NCBI RefSeq assembly: GCF_037023755.1
Contig: NZ_CP146100.1
Coordinates: 6,602,501-6,666,500, forward strand
DNA: 64,000 bases
Origin: Saccharopolyspora sp. SCSIO 74807
Lineage (GTDB): Bacteria; Actinomycetota; Actinomycetes; Mycobacteriales; Pseudonocardiaceae
Reading direction: 5' to 3'
The stretch's first letter is position 1. Each line of letters starts with the position of its first letter. Position numbers and translations under genes: made by a program. Shown here piece by piece: positions 17,179 to 25,995 of this stretch. The notes beneath the pieces were generated by a model. The model was not told where the DNA came from. It was given only the letters and a program-made list of their open reading frames with translations, and made no database searches.

Positions 17179-19296
17179 ACCGCGACGGACCGTCCTGCTC
17201 GGCGCGGTCCCACAGCGCTTGCGCGCGCTGCTGGCCGAGCACGGTCGCGACTTCAGCGGCTTCCCGCGCGCACGTGCTCGCCACTTCCCGATCGCCGAGC
17301 CGTTCGTGGATCTCGCCGAGCAGCTCCAGCGCATCGACCCGCCAATCGGGAATCCGCAGCCGCACGAAGGAATCCAGCGCGAGCCGAGCCTGCTCCAACG
17401 CGGCCGCGGGCTCCGCCGTGCGCAGCTGCGCCTGTGCCAGCGGCAGCAGCACCTTGGCCACGTTCCCGGGCTCACCGAGGTCTTCGAAGACCTCGGCGGC
17501 GTCCCGCAACAACTCCTGCGCCTCCGCGAACCGGCCGAGCCGCACCAGGACCCGGCCCGCGTGCATCCCGTGGAGCGCAAGCGGACGCCGCCGGCGCTGC
17601 GCCGCGAACCGCTCCGACACGATCGCCTTGGAGCGGTCGAAGCATTCCAGCGCGGCGTCGAGCGAACCCGTCCGTTCCAGCACGAACCCGGCCCACTCGG
17701 TGGCGCTCTGCTCGCCCCACGCATCTCCGTGCGCCACCGCGAGCGCACGCGCCCGCTCGAACTGCTCCGCGGCGGCGGAATCCTCGTGCACCGCGAACAA
17801 CGCGGCGCCGTACTGCCAGCGCATCCGAGCTTGCGCCGCCGGGTCGGCGATCTCCTCCGCGGCGGAAACGCCGAGTTCGTGGCTGTCCAGCCAATCCCCG
17901 TACAGCGCGCGGTCCGAGTAGTACGGGTGCAGGCTTTCGCACAGCTGCCACACCTGTTCCCACATCGCGAGGTCGGCGGCGGTGCGCACCGCGGCGAGCA
18001 GGTTCGGCCGTTCCTCTGCGAGGTCCCGCAGCGCCTCCCCGCGCGCGTCCGGTCCACTGTGGGCAGTGGGCACCGCGGCGTAGCGCTGCTCGCTGATCCG
18101 GCGCCGCCCGGACAGCACCTTGTCCCGCCCGATCGCGAATTCGTGGTAGTCCACGACCATCCTGGTCAGCGCCGCGGCGAGCTCGCCCGCGTCACCCGCT
18201 TCGCGGCCGTGGTCGGCGACGTACAGCCGGGTGAGCGCGTGGAACCGGTAGCGCCCGCCCGCCCTGCTCAACAACCGCAGGCGCTGCAGGTCATCCAGGA
18301 GTTCGGTGGTCTCGAACTCCGGCAGGTCGAGCATCGCGGCGGCCGTGCGTGCCGAGAACGTGGCACCGGGATGCGCCCCCAGCAGCCGGAAAGCGCGTTC
18401 TTGCGCGGCGGACAACTCCTCGTGCACCGCTTTGAACGCGACCTCGGAGAGCTCGGCCCCGTCGTCGAACCGCAGCCGCGGCAGCACAGCCCGCGGGACA
18501 GGATTCCGTCCACATAGGAGGCGAGCGGCACCCGCCCGGCGAGCTTGCCGCGCAGCAGATCCAGCGCCAGCGGGTGGCCACCGCAGGCGTTGGCCACCTT
18601 GCGCAGCGCCGCGCGGTCGTCGTCCGAAACCGGTTCGCCGAGATCGCGCCCGGCCAGCGCCTCCGCGTGCTCCGAGCCGAACGGTTCGACCGGCACCGAA
18701 ACCGCGTCCAGCCCGAGGGTTTTGCGCGTGGTCACCAGGACGCAGCTGCGTTCCGACGCGGGCAGGACCTCGGTGACCTGCGCGGTGCTGGCCGCGTCGT
18801 CGAGCACCACCAGCATCCTGCGGCCACTGGTCAGGTTGCGGAAAACCGCCTGGCGATCGGCCGTCCGCACCGGAGTCATAGCGGGCGGAACGCCCAGCTG
18901 GGCCAGGAACCCGCCGAGCACCTCGTCGGCACCGGCAGGGCCGCCCGGAGCGGAAGCCGCCAGGTCGGCGAACAGCGCTCCGTCCGGGAACAGGTGCCTG
19001 TTCGACCGGCCCCAGTGCACCGCCAGCGTCGTTTTGCCGACCCCCTGCATCCCGGGCAGCAGCGCCAGCAGCTGGGTCCCGGCGGCCTCGGCCGCGCGCA
19101 GGAGCTCGTCGAGTCTGCCGGACTCGTGCTCGCGGTCGAGGAATCCGGTGGGTTTCGCAGGCAGCGTGTCCGGTATCGCCGGGCCCGCGTCCTCGGACGA
19201 CCCGAAGATGATCCGCTCGGCGTTGATCACGCCCGCCTGCACGAAATTCCCGTGCACCTGCGAGTTGTTGGAGTTGTGCCAGGCCGGATCGCCCAT
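17174..19296 (-). pseudogene. STAND (NB-ARC) NTPase with TPR tail, frameshifted
   Basis: AfsR-like signalling/regulatory ATPase. The N-terminal half starts at ATG 19296 with a short 'NNSQVHGNFVQAGVINAERI' motif, then Walker A GMQGVGKTTLA (about residue 83) and Walker B MLVVLDDAA. The C-terminal half (17174-18487, another frame) holds a winged-helix-like part and TPRs. The frame is lost at CGCGGGCT near 18488-18497, where one missing base would join VDGILSRG to VLPRLRF. The first frame otherwise stops at 18268. Combined length is about 707 aa. It is a paralogue of the intact gene at 31445. A true pseudogene or a homopolymer error are both possible. Confidence 0.75.
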
Positions 19297-19484
19297 CGCC
19301 GCCCCCGGGAGGTCGTTGATCTTCTCCGGGTGCGACCTTACCGTGAGCGAAAAGCGCACGGTGATCGATCGATCACCCGCGTTTGCCGCTGTCGCGAGTG
19401 GATACCCCGGGGCCGGTGCACCGGCACGGTCACCGCAGCTGCCGGGCGGGCGGCAACCGACTAGGAGCAGGAGGAATCCGGCGA

Positions 19485-20945
19485 ATGAGCGCTGCGCAGC
19501 AGCCCGGTGAACCACGGGACCAGGCGCATCCCGACGGGCGCGACGGTTCGTCCGGCCCGGAAACCGATCGCGACGATCGGTGGACAGCTGGCCCGAGCTC
19601 GTCGGACCCGAACTCGGCGGGCAGGGACGCGGCGGACGAGAACGCAGCGGACCCGGGCGCAGCCGACGAAGACACCGCCGACCAGGACGCTGCCGACCAG
19701 GACACCGCAGTTCAGGACACCGCGAACGGGGGCGAAGCGGACCAAGACCGAACGGACCGGGAAGAAGCGCAGCGGGAGGAGGAGGCGGCCGGACGCTCGG
19801 CAGGCACCGACCGCGACGAGATCGACCACCGCAGCAGTGATGAGTCGCAGCGCGAAGCATCGGAAACCGGCGAGCCGGACCGCACGCTGGGCCTGGTCGC
19901 CGACCCGGACATGCCGGAGCGGGTGGCCCGCTACCTCGCCGAGGAACTGCCGGAGCTGCTGGGCGACACGCACACCTGGCGCGTCGAGGTCGATGTGGAC
20001 CCGGTGACCGCAGGCCGCCGCAACACCCGGGACATCCTGCGCTCCACCCGGGAGCGGATGAACCAGCACGACTGGGACTACGCGATCTGCCTGACCGACC
20101 TGCCGGTGCGGGCGAACCGCAGACCGGTGTTGGCGGACGCGAACATCGACGAGCGCGTGGGCGTGGTCTCGCTGCCCACGCTCGGCGGCACCCAGCCGTA
20201 CCGCCGGTCCCGGCAGGTCGTGCTGCAGCTGATGGACGAGCTCAACCACGACGACGACGGCGCCGAGAACCGGCACGGGCTGGACAGCAAGCTCACCGAG
20301 CTGGTCGCTCCGATCCACCGGGAAAGCCGGGAGCAGGACGGCGAGGTCGACGTGCGCTACTCAGCCACGCGAACGCGCGGGCGGGCGCGGCTGCTCAGCG
20401 GGATGGTGCGCACCAACCAGCCTTGGCGGCTGGTCTTCGGGCTGCGCAGCGCGCTCGCCGCGGCGTTGGCGACCAGCGCGTTCGGGCTCTCGTCCAGCAC
20501 CATCTGGCAGATCGGCGACCTGCTCGGCACGACCCGGCAGGTGATCGCCTCGCTGGCTTCGATCGCGGTGCTGGTGTTCTGGCTGATCACCGCGCACGGG
20601 CTCTGGGAGCGGCGGCAGCGCAACAGCGAACGCGACCCCGAGCAGGTGCTGCTCTACAACACCTCCACCGTGCTCACGCTGACGATCGGGGTCAGCGTGA
20701 TGTACGCCGGGCTGTTCGTGATCAACCTGCTCGTGGCGTTGTTCCTGGTGCCGACGAATCTGCTGACCAGCACGCTCGGGCACGCGGAGTTCAGCGTCTA
20801 CGTGTCGCTGGCCTGGGGGTTCACCACCATGGGCGTGGTCGCCGGTGCGCTCGGGTCGAGCCTGGAATCCGATCAGGCGGTGCGGCAGGCCGCTTACGGC
20901 TATCGCGAGGAGCAACGCCGCGGAGAACGCAGGCGGGAAGGCTGA
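19485..20945 (+). CDS. Acidic-tailed integral membrane protein of unknown function
   Basis: A 486-aa protein. The first 135 residues are a low-complexity, Asp/Ala/Glu-rich tail with repeated AADxDTAD-like units. Then comes a soluble domain (about 140-310) containing RVEVDVDPVTAG and WDYAICLTDLPVRANRRPV. The C-terminal third has four hydrophobic stretches near residues 325-345, 350-375, 405-430 and 445-465. ATG 19485 is preceded by GGAGG. Similar proteins occur in actinomycetes, but I know of no function. It is divergent from the STAND gene. Confidence 0.75.
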   Translation: MSAAQQPGEPRDQAHPDGRDGSSGPETDRDDRWTAGPSSSDPNSAGRDAADENAADPGAADEDTADQDAADQDTAVQDTANGGEADQDRTDREEAQREEEAAGRSAGTDRDEIDHRSSDESQREASETGEPDRTLGLVADPDMPERVARYLAEELPELLGDTHTWRVEVDVDPVTAGRRNTRDILRSTRERMNQHDWDYAICLTDLPVRANRRPVLADANIDERVGVVSLPTLGGTQPYRRSRQVVLQLMDELNHDDDGAENRHGLDSKLTELVAPIHRESREQDGEVDVRYSATRTRGRARLLSGMVRTNQPWRLVFGLRSALAAALATSAFGLSSSTIWQIGDLLGTTRQVIASLASIAVLVFWLITAHGLWERRQRNSERDPEQVLLYNTSTVLTLTIGVSVMYAGLFVINLLVALFLVPTNLLTSTLGHAEFSVYVSLAWGFTTMGVVAGALGSSLESDQAVRQAAYGYREEQRRGERRREG

Positions 20946-21126
20946 AAGGACTCTCCTCGGAAACGCCCGCGAACGACCGGTTGACGCGTTTCCTGCTGCA
21001 CGTTCAATATTTGCGTTGAGTTCAGACGGATCACCGCGACCAGCCGAACTTGCGCCGGGCTTGGGCGGTGACCTGCTCGGATGCGATTCGTCCCAATTAG
21101 CCGGAAGCCGAACACGTCACAACATA

Positions 21127-21141
21127 GTTGCGTGTCGCAAC
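21127..21141. promoter_or_regulatory. Candidate operator upstream of the methyltransferase
   Basis: GTTGCG-TGT-CGCAAC is a perfect 6-bp inverted repeat with a 3-nt centre, 56 nt before the GTG start. Its size and position suit a TetR-like dimer, but no regulator gene lies next to it. Confidence 0.4.
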
Positions 21142-21196
21142 CTTTCGGTTAGCCTCGTCGGCAACGAATGTGAAAGGCATACGGAAAGGTGCACTC

Positions 21197-22057
21197 GTGA
21201 CCGTTCACGAGCAATGGGACATCGTCTCCAGCGTCGGCTTCACCGCGCTGGCCGTCGCCGAAGGCCGCGCGATCGAATCCCGCCAGGAGAACCGCCTCAT
21301 CAACGATCCCTACGCCGCCGACCTGGCCGCGGCCGCGGATGCGCCGCAGTTCAAAGGACCCGAAGCGGCCGAGATCCTGCAGCAGTTCGCGGGCGGCTAC
21401 CTCGGCGTGCGGACCCGCTACTTCGACGAGTTCTTCCTGCGCGCCGCCGCGAGCGGGGCCCGCCAGGCCGTCATCCTCGCCTCCGGCCTGGACACCCGCG
21501 CGCACCGGCTGAACTGGCCGGACGGGATGCGCGTGTTCGAGATCGACCAGCAGAAGGTCATCGACTTCAAGGTCGACACCCTGCGGCAGCTCGGCGCGCA
21601 ACCCACCGCCGAATGGCACCCGATCCCGGTCGACCTGCGCGACGACTGGGCGACCGCGCTCAAGGACGCCGGTTTCGACACCGGCGTTCCCACCGCGTGG
21701 CTCGCCGAAGGGCTGCTGCCCTACCTGCCCGCGGCGGCCGAAGCGCAACTGCTGCAGACCGTGACCCAGTTCTCCGCGCCGGGCAGCCGTGTCTCCATCG
21801 AGCACTTCGCGGGCAACATCGCCGCGGCGCTGCAGAACGAGCAGCTCATCGAGATGGCCAAGGAATGGGGCATGGACCTGCCCTCGCTGTTCAGCGGCGA
21901 AGAGCGGCCGGACGCCGATGACGAGCTGCGCAAGCTCGGCTGGACCGTGCGCCACGACCCGGCGCTGGAAGTCGCCGCGAGCTACGGCCGCACCTTCAGC
22001 GAGTTCGAGGAGCAGATGCAGGCCGGTCAGTTCCTCACCGCGCACCTGGACGGCTGA
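21197..22057 (+). CDS. SAM-dependent methyltransferase, actinobacterial PPM/TIGR00027-like family
   Basis: A class I methyltransferase of 286 aa. Family landmarks in order are TALAVAEGRAIES near the N-terminus, NDPYAADL, RTRYFDEFF, QAVILASGLDTRAHRL (SAM-binding), VFEIDQQKVIDFK and WLAEGLLPYLP. GTG 21197 is chosen because AGGTG precedes it and the family normally starts close to this point; an in-frame ATG at 21128 would add 23 unconserved residues. The substrate is unknown; family members act on polyketides, polyols or lipids. A 15-bp stem terminator follows. Confidence 0.85.
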   Translation: MTVHEQWDIVSSVGFTALAVAEGRAIESRQENRLINDPYAADLAAAADAPQFKGPEAAEILQQFAGGYLGVRTRYFDEFFLRAAASGARQAVILASGLDTRAHRLNWPDGMRVFEIDQQKVIDFKVDTLRQLGAQPTAEWHPIPVDLRDDWATALKDAGFDTGVPTAWLAEGLLPYLPAAAEAQLLQTVTQFSAPGSRVSIEHFAGNIAAALQNEQLIEMAKEWGMDLPSLFSGEERPDADDELRKLGWTVRHDPALEVAASYGRTFSEFEEQMQAGQFLTAHLDG

Positions 22058-22080
22058 ACCCGGTCACCGGATCCGACGCG

Positions 22081-22117
22081 CGATCGCCCCTGTTCTCGGC
22101 GGGAACAGGGGCGATCG
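22081..22117. terminator. Bidirectional terminator-like hairpin
   Basis: CGATCGCCCCTGTTC (22081-22095) pairs perfectly over 15 bp with 22103-22117 around a 7-nt loop. It sits between the convergent methyltransferase and universal stress protein genes, where a two-way terminator is expected. There is no U-tract, as is common in actinomycetes. Confidence 0.75.
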
Positions 22118-22152
22118 GCGGCGGTTCGCCGCAGCGGTGCGCTCAGCGCAAA

Positions 22153-22217
22153 CCGGCGGTGCTACCGCACGGCTCAGATTTCGGTGCTACCGCACGGCGC
22201 AAATTTCGGTGCTACCG
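22153..22217. repeat. Three tandem copies of the 3' end of the stress-protein gene
   Basis: CGGTGCTACCGCAC recurs three times at about 24-nt spacing. The copy nearest the gene contains its stop and last codons (VVR-stop). Each copy holds a small CGGT-GCT-ACCG hairpin. It looks like local duplication of the gene end. Confidence 0.8.
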
Positions 22218-22625
22218 CACCACGAGAACCGGGCAACGGGCGTGGTGCACGAGCTTCAACGCCACCGAGCCCACCATCATGCCGGTGAACGCACCGTGCC
22301 CCTTGTTGCCCAGCACCATCATGTCCGCCTGCGGCGACAACCCCACCAGCTCGTCCACCACGTGCCCGCGGATCAGCCGCTCGCGGATGTCGACGGACGG
22401 GAACTCCGCGCGCACCGCCTCGGCCACCTTGTCGAGCTGCTGCCGGGCGCGCTGCTCCAGCTCGGAATCCGAGGTGGGCAGCCGGTAGCCGAACTGCACC
22501 GGCTGGTGCCACACCGAAACGGCGTGCACCAGACCTCCCACCTTCTGCACGTACTCCGCGGCCCAGCGCAGCGCCCGCTGCGACTCGTCGGACCCATCAA
22601 TGCCTGCGACAACGGTCTGCGGCAT
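22212..22625 (-). CDS. Universal stress protein (UspA family)
   Basis: A 137-aa Usp-fold protein. It begins VVAGIDGSDES and ends GNKGHGAFTGMMVGSVALKLVHHARCPVLVV. The spacing G-x2-G-x9-G-S of ATP-binding UspA proteins is intact, so ATP binding is likely. GGAG precedes ATG 22625. It is monocistronic, convergent with the methyltransferase gene, and its last codons are triplicated downstream. Confidence 0.92.
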   Translation of the reverse strand: MPQTVVAGIDGSDESQRALRWAAEYVQKVGGLVHAVSVWHQPVQFGYRLPTSDSELEQRARQQLDKVAEAVRAEFPSVDIRERLIRGHVVDELVGLSPQADMMVLGNKGHGAFTGMMVGSVALKLVHHARCPVLVVR

Positions 22626-22697
22626 GTCGCTCCTTCCGATCGCGGCCGAAAGTAGATCTTATGGGCGAAATCGGACGGAGGCCACCAGCACACGCCG

Positions 22698-25196
22698 TTA
22701 CTGCGGACCGACCGACTTCACCTTCACCTCGGCGTGCCCCTGTTCGTCGGTCGCGGCCAGGTCGACTTCGGCGCTGATGCCCCAGTCGTGATCGCCTTCC
22801 GGGTCGGCGAAGATCTGCCGCACCAGCCAGCGCCCGGCCTCCTCGCTGATCATGAGCAGCGCAGGGCCCCGCGCGTCGGCGTCGATGCCGATCTCGTCGT
22901 ACTCCGCGAAGTAGCCCTCCAGCGCCTCGTCCCAGGCCTGCGCGCCGAACTCCGGATCCAGCTCGCCGAGCTGATCGGTCCAGCGCCGCGCGGCCAGCTC
23001 CACGCGGCGGAACATCGCGTTGCGCACCTGCACCCGCAGCGCCCGCTTGTTCTGCGAGAGCTTCGCGGGCCCCTGCTCGGCCGGCGCCTCCGCGGTGACC
23101 TCGGCACCGGGATTGCGCAGCCTCTCCCACTCGTCGAGCAGGCTGGAGTCGACCTGCCGCACCAACTCGCCGAGCCATTCGATGATGTCGGTGAGCTCTT
23201 CGGTCTTGGCGTCATCGGGCACCGTGTGCCGCAGCGCCTTGTAGACGTCGGCGAGGTAGCGCAGCACCAGCCCTTCCGAGCGGGCCAGCCCGTAGTGGTT
23301 GACGAACTCCACGAAGTTCATCGCGCGCTCGTACATGTCCCGGGCCACCGACTTGGGCGACAGCTCGTGCTCGGCGACCCACGGGTGGCCCTTGCGGTAG
23401 GTCTCGTAGGCGGCTTCGAGGACGTCTTCGAGCGGCTTCGGGTAGGTGATGTCCTCGAGCAGTTCCATCCGCTCGTCGTATTCGATCCCGTCGGCCTTCA
23501 TCCGCGCCACGGCCTCACCGCGGGCCTTGAACTGCTGCGCCGAGAGCACCTGCCGCGGATCGTCCAACGTGGACTCGATGATGGACAGCACGTCCAGCGC
23601 GTACGTCGGCGAGTCGGTCGCCAGCAGCTCGATCGCGGCCAGCGCGAACGGGGACAACGGCTGGTTGAGCGCGAAGTCGAACTGCAGGTCCACCGTCACC
23701 CGCACCCGGCGGCCCTGCTCGTCGGGCTCGGCCAGCTCCTCGACGACCCCGGCGGCCAGCAGCGCCCGGTAGATCGCGATGGCGCGCAGGATGTGCCTGC
23801 GCTGCGCCGGGCGGTCCTCGTGGTTGTCGGTGAGCAGGTGCTTCATCGCGGCGAACGCGTCGCCGGGGCGGTTGATCACGTTCAGCAGCATCGAGTGGCT
23901 GACCCCGAAGCTGGACACCAGCGGTTCCGGTTCGGCTTCGACGAGCTTGTCGAAGGTCTTCTCGCTCCAGGACACGAAACCCTCGGGCGCCTTCTTGCGC
24001 ACCACCTTGCGCCGCTTCTTCGGGTCGTCGCCCGCTTTGGCCAGTGCCTTGGCGTTCTCGATCTCGTGCTCGGGAGCCTGCACCACGACGTAACCCGCGG
24101 TGTCGTAGCCCGCCCGGCCCGCGCGCCCGGCGATCTGGTGGAACTCGCGGGCCTTGAGGTGCCGGGTTCGGGTCCCGTCGAACTTGGTCAGCCCGGTCAG
24201 CAGCACCGTGCGGATCGGCACGTTGATGCCGACGCCGAGCGTGTCGGTGCCGCAGATGACCTTCAGCAGGCCCGCCTGCGCCAGCTGCTCCACCAGCCGC
24301 CGGTACTTCGGCAGCATCCCCGCGTGGTGCACGCCGATGCCGTGGCGCACCAGCCGGGACAGCGTCTTGCCGAACCCGGCGGTGAACCGGAAGCCGCCGA
24401 TCATCTCCGCGATCCGGTCCCGCTGCTCGCGGCTGGCGACGTTGACGCTCATCAGGCCTTGCGCCTGCTCCAGCGCGGAGGCCTGGTTGAAGTACACGAT
24501 GTAGACAGGTGCCTGGTTGCCGCCGAGCAGCTCCTCGATCGTCTCGTGCAGCGGCGTCATCGCGTAGCGGAACGTCAGCGGGATCGGGCGTTCGGCGGAG
24601 CTGACCACCGCGGTCTCCCGGCCGGTGCGGCGGGTGAGGTCCCGCTCGAACCGGGTGACGTCGCCGAGCGTGGCCGACATCAGCACGAACTGGGCCTGCG
24701 GGAGCTCCAGCAGCGGCACCTGCCACGCCCAGCCGCGTTCCGGCTCCGCGTAGAAGTGGAACTCGTCCATCACCACCTGGCGCACGTCGGCGCGTTCGCC
24801 GTCCCGCAGCGCGATGTTCGCCAGGATCTCCGCGGTGCAGCAGATGATCGGCGCGTCCGCGTTGACGCTGCTGTCGCCGGTCATCATGCCGACGTTGTCC
24901 GGGCCGAAGACGTCGACGAGCGCGAAGAACTTCTCCGAGACCAGTGCCTTGATCGGCGCGGTGTAGAAGCTGCGCGCGCCCGCGGCCAGCGCGGTGAAGT
25001 GCGCTCCGGTGGCGACCAGGCTCTTGCCGGACCCGGTCGGGGTGCTGAGGATGACGTTCGCGCCGGTGACCACCTCCATCAGCGCCTCTTCCTGCGCCGG
25101 GTACAGCTCGATGCCGTGCCCGGAAGTCCAGGTGGTGAACGCCTCGAGCAGGCCGTCGGGGTCAGGGGCGCCGGGCAGGTGGTCCGTCAGATTCAT
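22698..25196 (-). CDS. Ski2/Mtr4-like DEAD/DEAH helicase with DUF3516-type C-terminus
   Basis: Superfamily 2 helicase of 832 aa, probably acting on RNA. Motif I is STPTGSGKS (about residues 49-57), motif II MDEFHFY, motif III MSATLG, then HHAGMLPKYRRLVEQL and motif VI QIAGRAGRAG. The long C-terminal region (from about 440) matches the large actinobacterial helicases carrying DUF3516. The start is ATG 25196, after which the helicase core begins promptly; upstream in-frame sequence is low-complexity. It stands alone on the minus strand. Confidence 0.9.
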   Translation of the reverse strand: MNLTDHLPGAPDPDGLLEAFTTWTSGHGIELYPAQEEALMEVVTGANVILSTPTGSGKSLVATGAHFTALAAGARSFYTAPIKALVSEKFFALVDVFGPDNVGMMTGDSSVNADAPIICCTAEILANIALRDGERADVRQVVMDEFHFYAEPERGWAWQVPLLELPQAQFVLMSATLGDVTRFERDLTRRTGRETAVVSSAERPIPLTFRYAMTPLHETIEELLGGNQAPVYIVYFNQASALEQAQGLMSVNVASREQRDRIAEMIGGFRFTAGFGKTLSRLVRHGIGVHHAGMLPKYRRLVEQLAQAGLLKVICGTDTLGVGINVPIRTVLLTGLTKFDGTRTRHLKAREFHQIAGRAGRAGYDTAGYVVVQAPEHEIENAKALAKAGDDPKKRRKVVRKKAPEGFVSWSEKTFDKLVEAEPEPLVSSFGVSHSMLLNVINRPGDAFAAMKHLLTDNHEDRPAQRRHILRAIAIYRALLAAGVVEELAEPDEQGRRVRVTVDLQFDFALNQPLSPFALAAIELLATDSPTYALDVLSIIESTLDDPRQVLSAQQFKARGEAVARMKADGIEYDERMELLEDITYPKPLEDVLEAAYETYRKGHPWVAEHELSPKSVARDMYERAMNFVEFVNHYGLARSEGLVLRYLADVYKALRHTVPDDAKTEELTDIIEWLGELVRQVDSSLLDEWERLRNPGAEVTAEAPAEQGPAKLSQNKRALRVQVRNAMFRRVELAARRWTDQLGELDPEFGAQAWDEALEGYFAEYDEIGIDADARGPALLMISEEAGRWLVRQIFADPEGDHDWGISAEVDLAATDEQGHAEVKVKSVGPQ

Positions 25197-25340
25197 GGCC
25201 CCCGAATCGTCCCCGCCCGCCTTCGGCGCACCGCAGCCGGGGTCGCGCGCGCAACGGCCCGCGCGGTTTCTCACCCGATCGGGTAGCTGGTCGCTGTTCG
25301 GGGGTGGATCGCCGCGGCGCGGAACGCGGAGACTCGGGGC

Positions 25341-25529
25341 ATGCCGGAACGACAGGTGCGGTTCATCGGCGGGCCGCTGGACGGGCGCGAGCAGGAGCTG
25401 CGCGAATCGGAGGCGGTGCACGGGCGCCTGCTCCGGCACATCCACCTGCACGAGGGGCCGAAGATCGTCACCCGGTACCGGCTGCACTACAGCAACGACG
25501 CGGGATGGGAGTACCACACCGAGCATTGA
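25341..25529 (+). CDS. Small conserved hypothetical protein with FIGGPLDGRE motif
   Basis: A 62-aa protein. RFIGGPLDGRE near the N-terminus is a motif I recognise from many short actinobacterial and phage hypotheticals. The rest (HLHEGPKIVTRYRLHYSN, WEYHTEH) suggests a small beta-rich fold. No signal peptide or membrane helix is seen, and the function is unknown. It is divergent from the helicase gene. Confidence 0.6.
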   Translation: MPERQVRFIGGPLDGREQELRESEAVHGRLLRHIHLHEGPKIVTRYRLHYSNDAGWEYHTEH

Positions 25530-25995
25530 GCCGGGGTCCGATCCGGGGCCAGCGGATCCGAGTCCGAGGAATCCGGGGCCGAGAGATCCGGCGCGGAGGG
25601 GCCGGGTCCGAGCGCTCCGGGGCGCGAGCGCCGGTCTCCGGGCATTGCGATCGAGATCCACCCGGTTCAGCGATGCGAACGTGCGTTCGCATCCGGATGA
25701 TGAAGTCATGGACCTGATGACGACGCCGCGCGAGACCGAAATCCCGGCGGCGGGATCCCTGGCGACCGGCTCCCTGGCGACCGGCTCCCTGGTGACCGGC
25801 TCCCCGGCGACCGGAGCCCCGGCTTCCGGCTCCCGGGAATCCGCGCACGGCCGGGCCGAGCTCGAGTCCGCGACCCGGCCCGGCCGGACCGAGCGCGCGC
25901 GTTCTGCGACCGCCCGGGCGGCGCGTGAATCTTGGGACGTGAGTCACAGGTCAGCGGCCGTTTCGGCGCCTGCGCGCGTCCTACCATCGGGCTCC
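25530..25995. repeat. Repeat-rich leader of the mutAB operon
   Basis: No separate gene is supported. 25530-25640 is a degenerate GATCCGGGGCC-like repeat. Four 15-bp units, TCCCTGGCGACCGGC and variants, run 25756-25815, with a fifth decayed unit. An in-frame ATG at 25708 could extend MutA by 96 residues of ATGSL repeats, but this is unlike the family. TACCAT at 25982-25987 is a possible -10 that would start transcription at or next to ATG 25996. Confidence 0.65.

Noticed and set aside
21148-21166. Second IdeR-like box (CGGTTAGCCTCG) before the methyltransferase
   Set aside because: Only about 11 of 19 positions match, and no iron-related gene follows.
25708-25995. N-terminal extension of MutA from ATG 25708
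   Set aside because: The stretch is low-complexity repeats unlike MutA family N-termini, and a promoter-like TACCAT sits just before ATG 25996.
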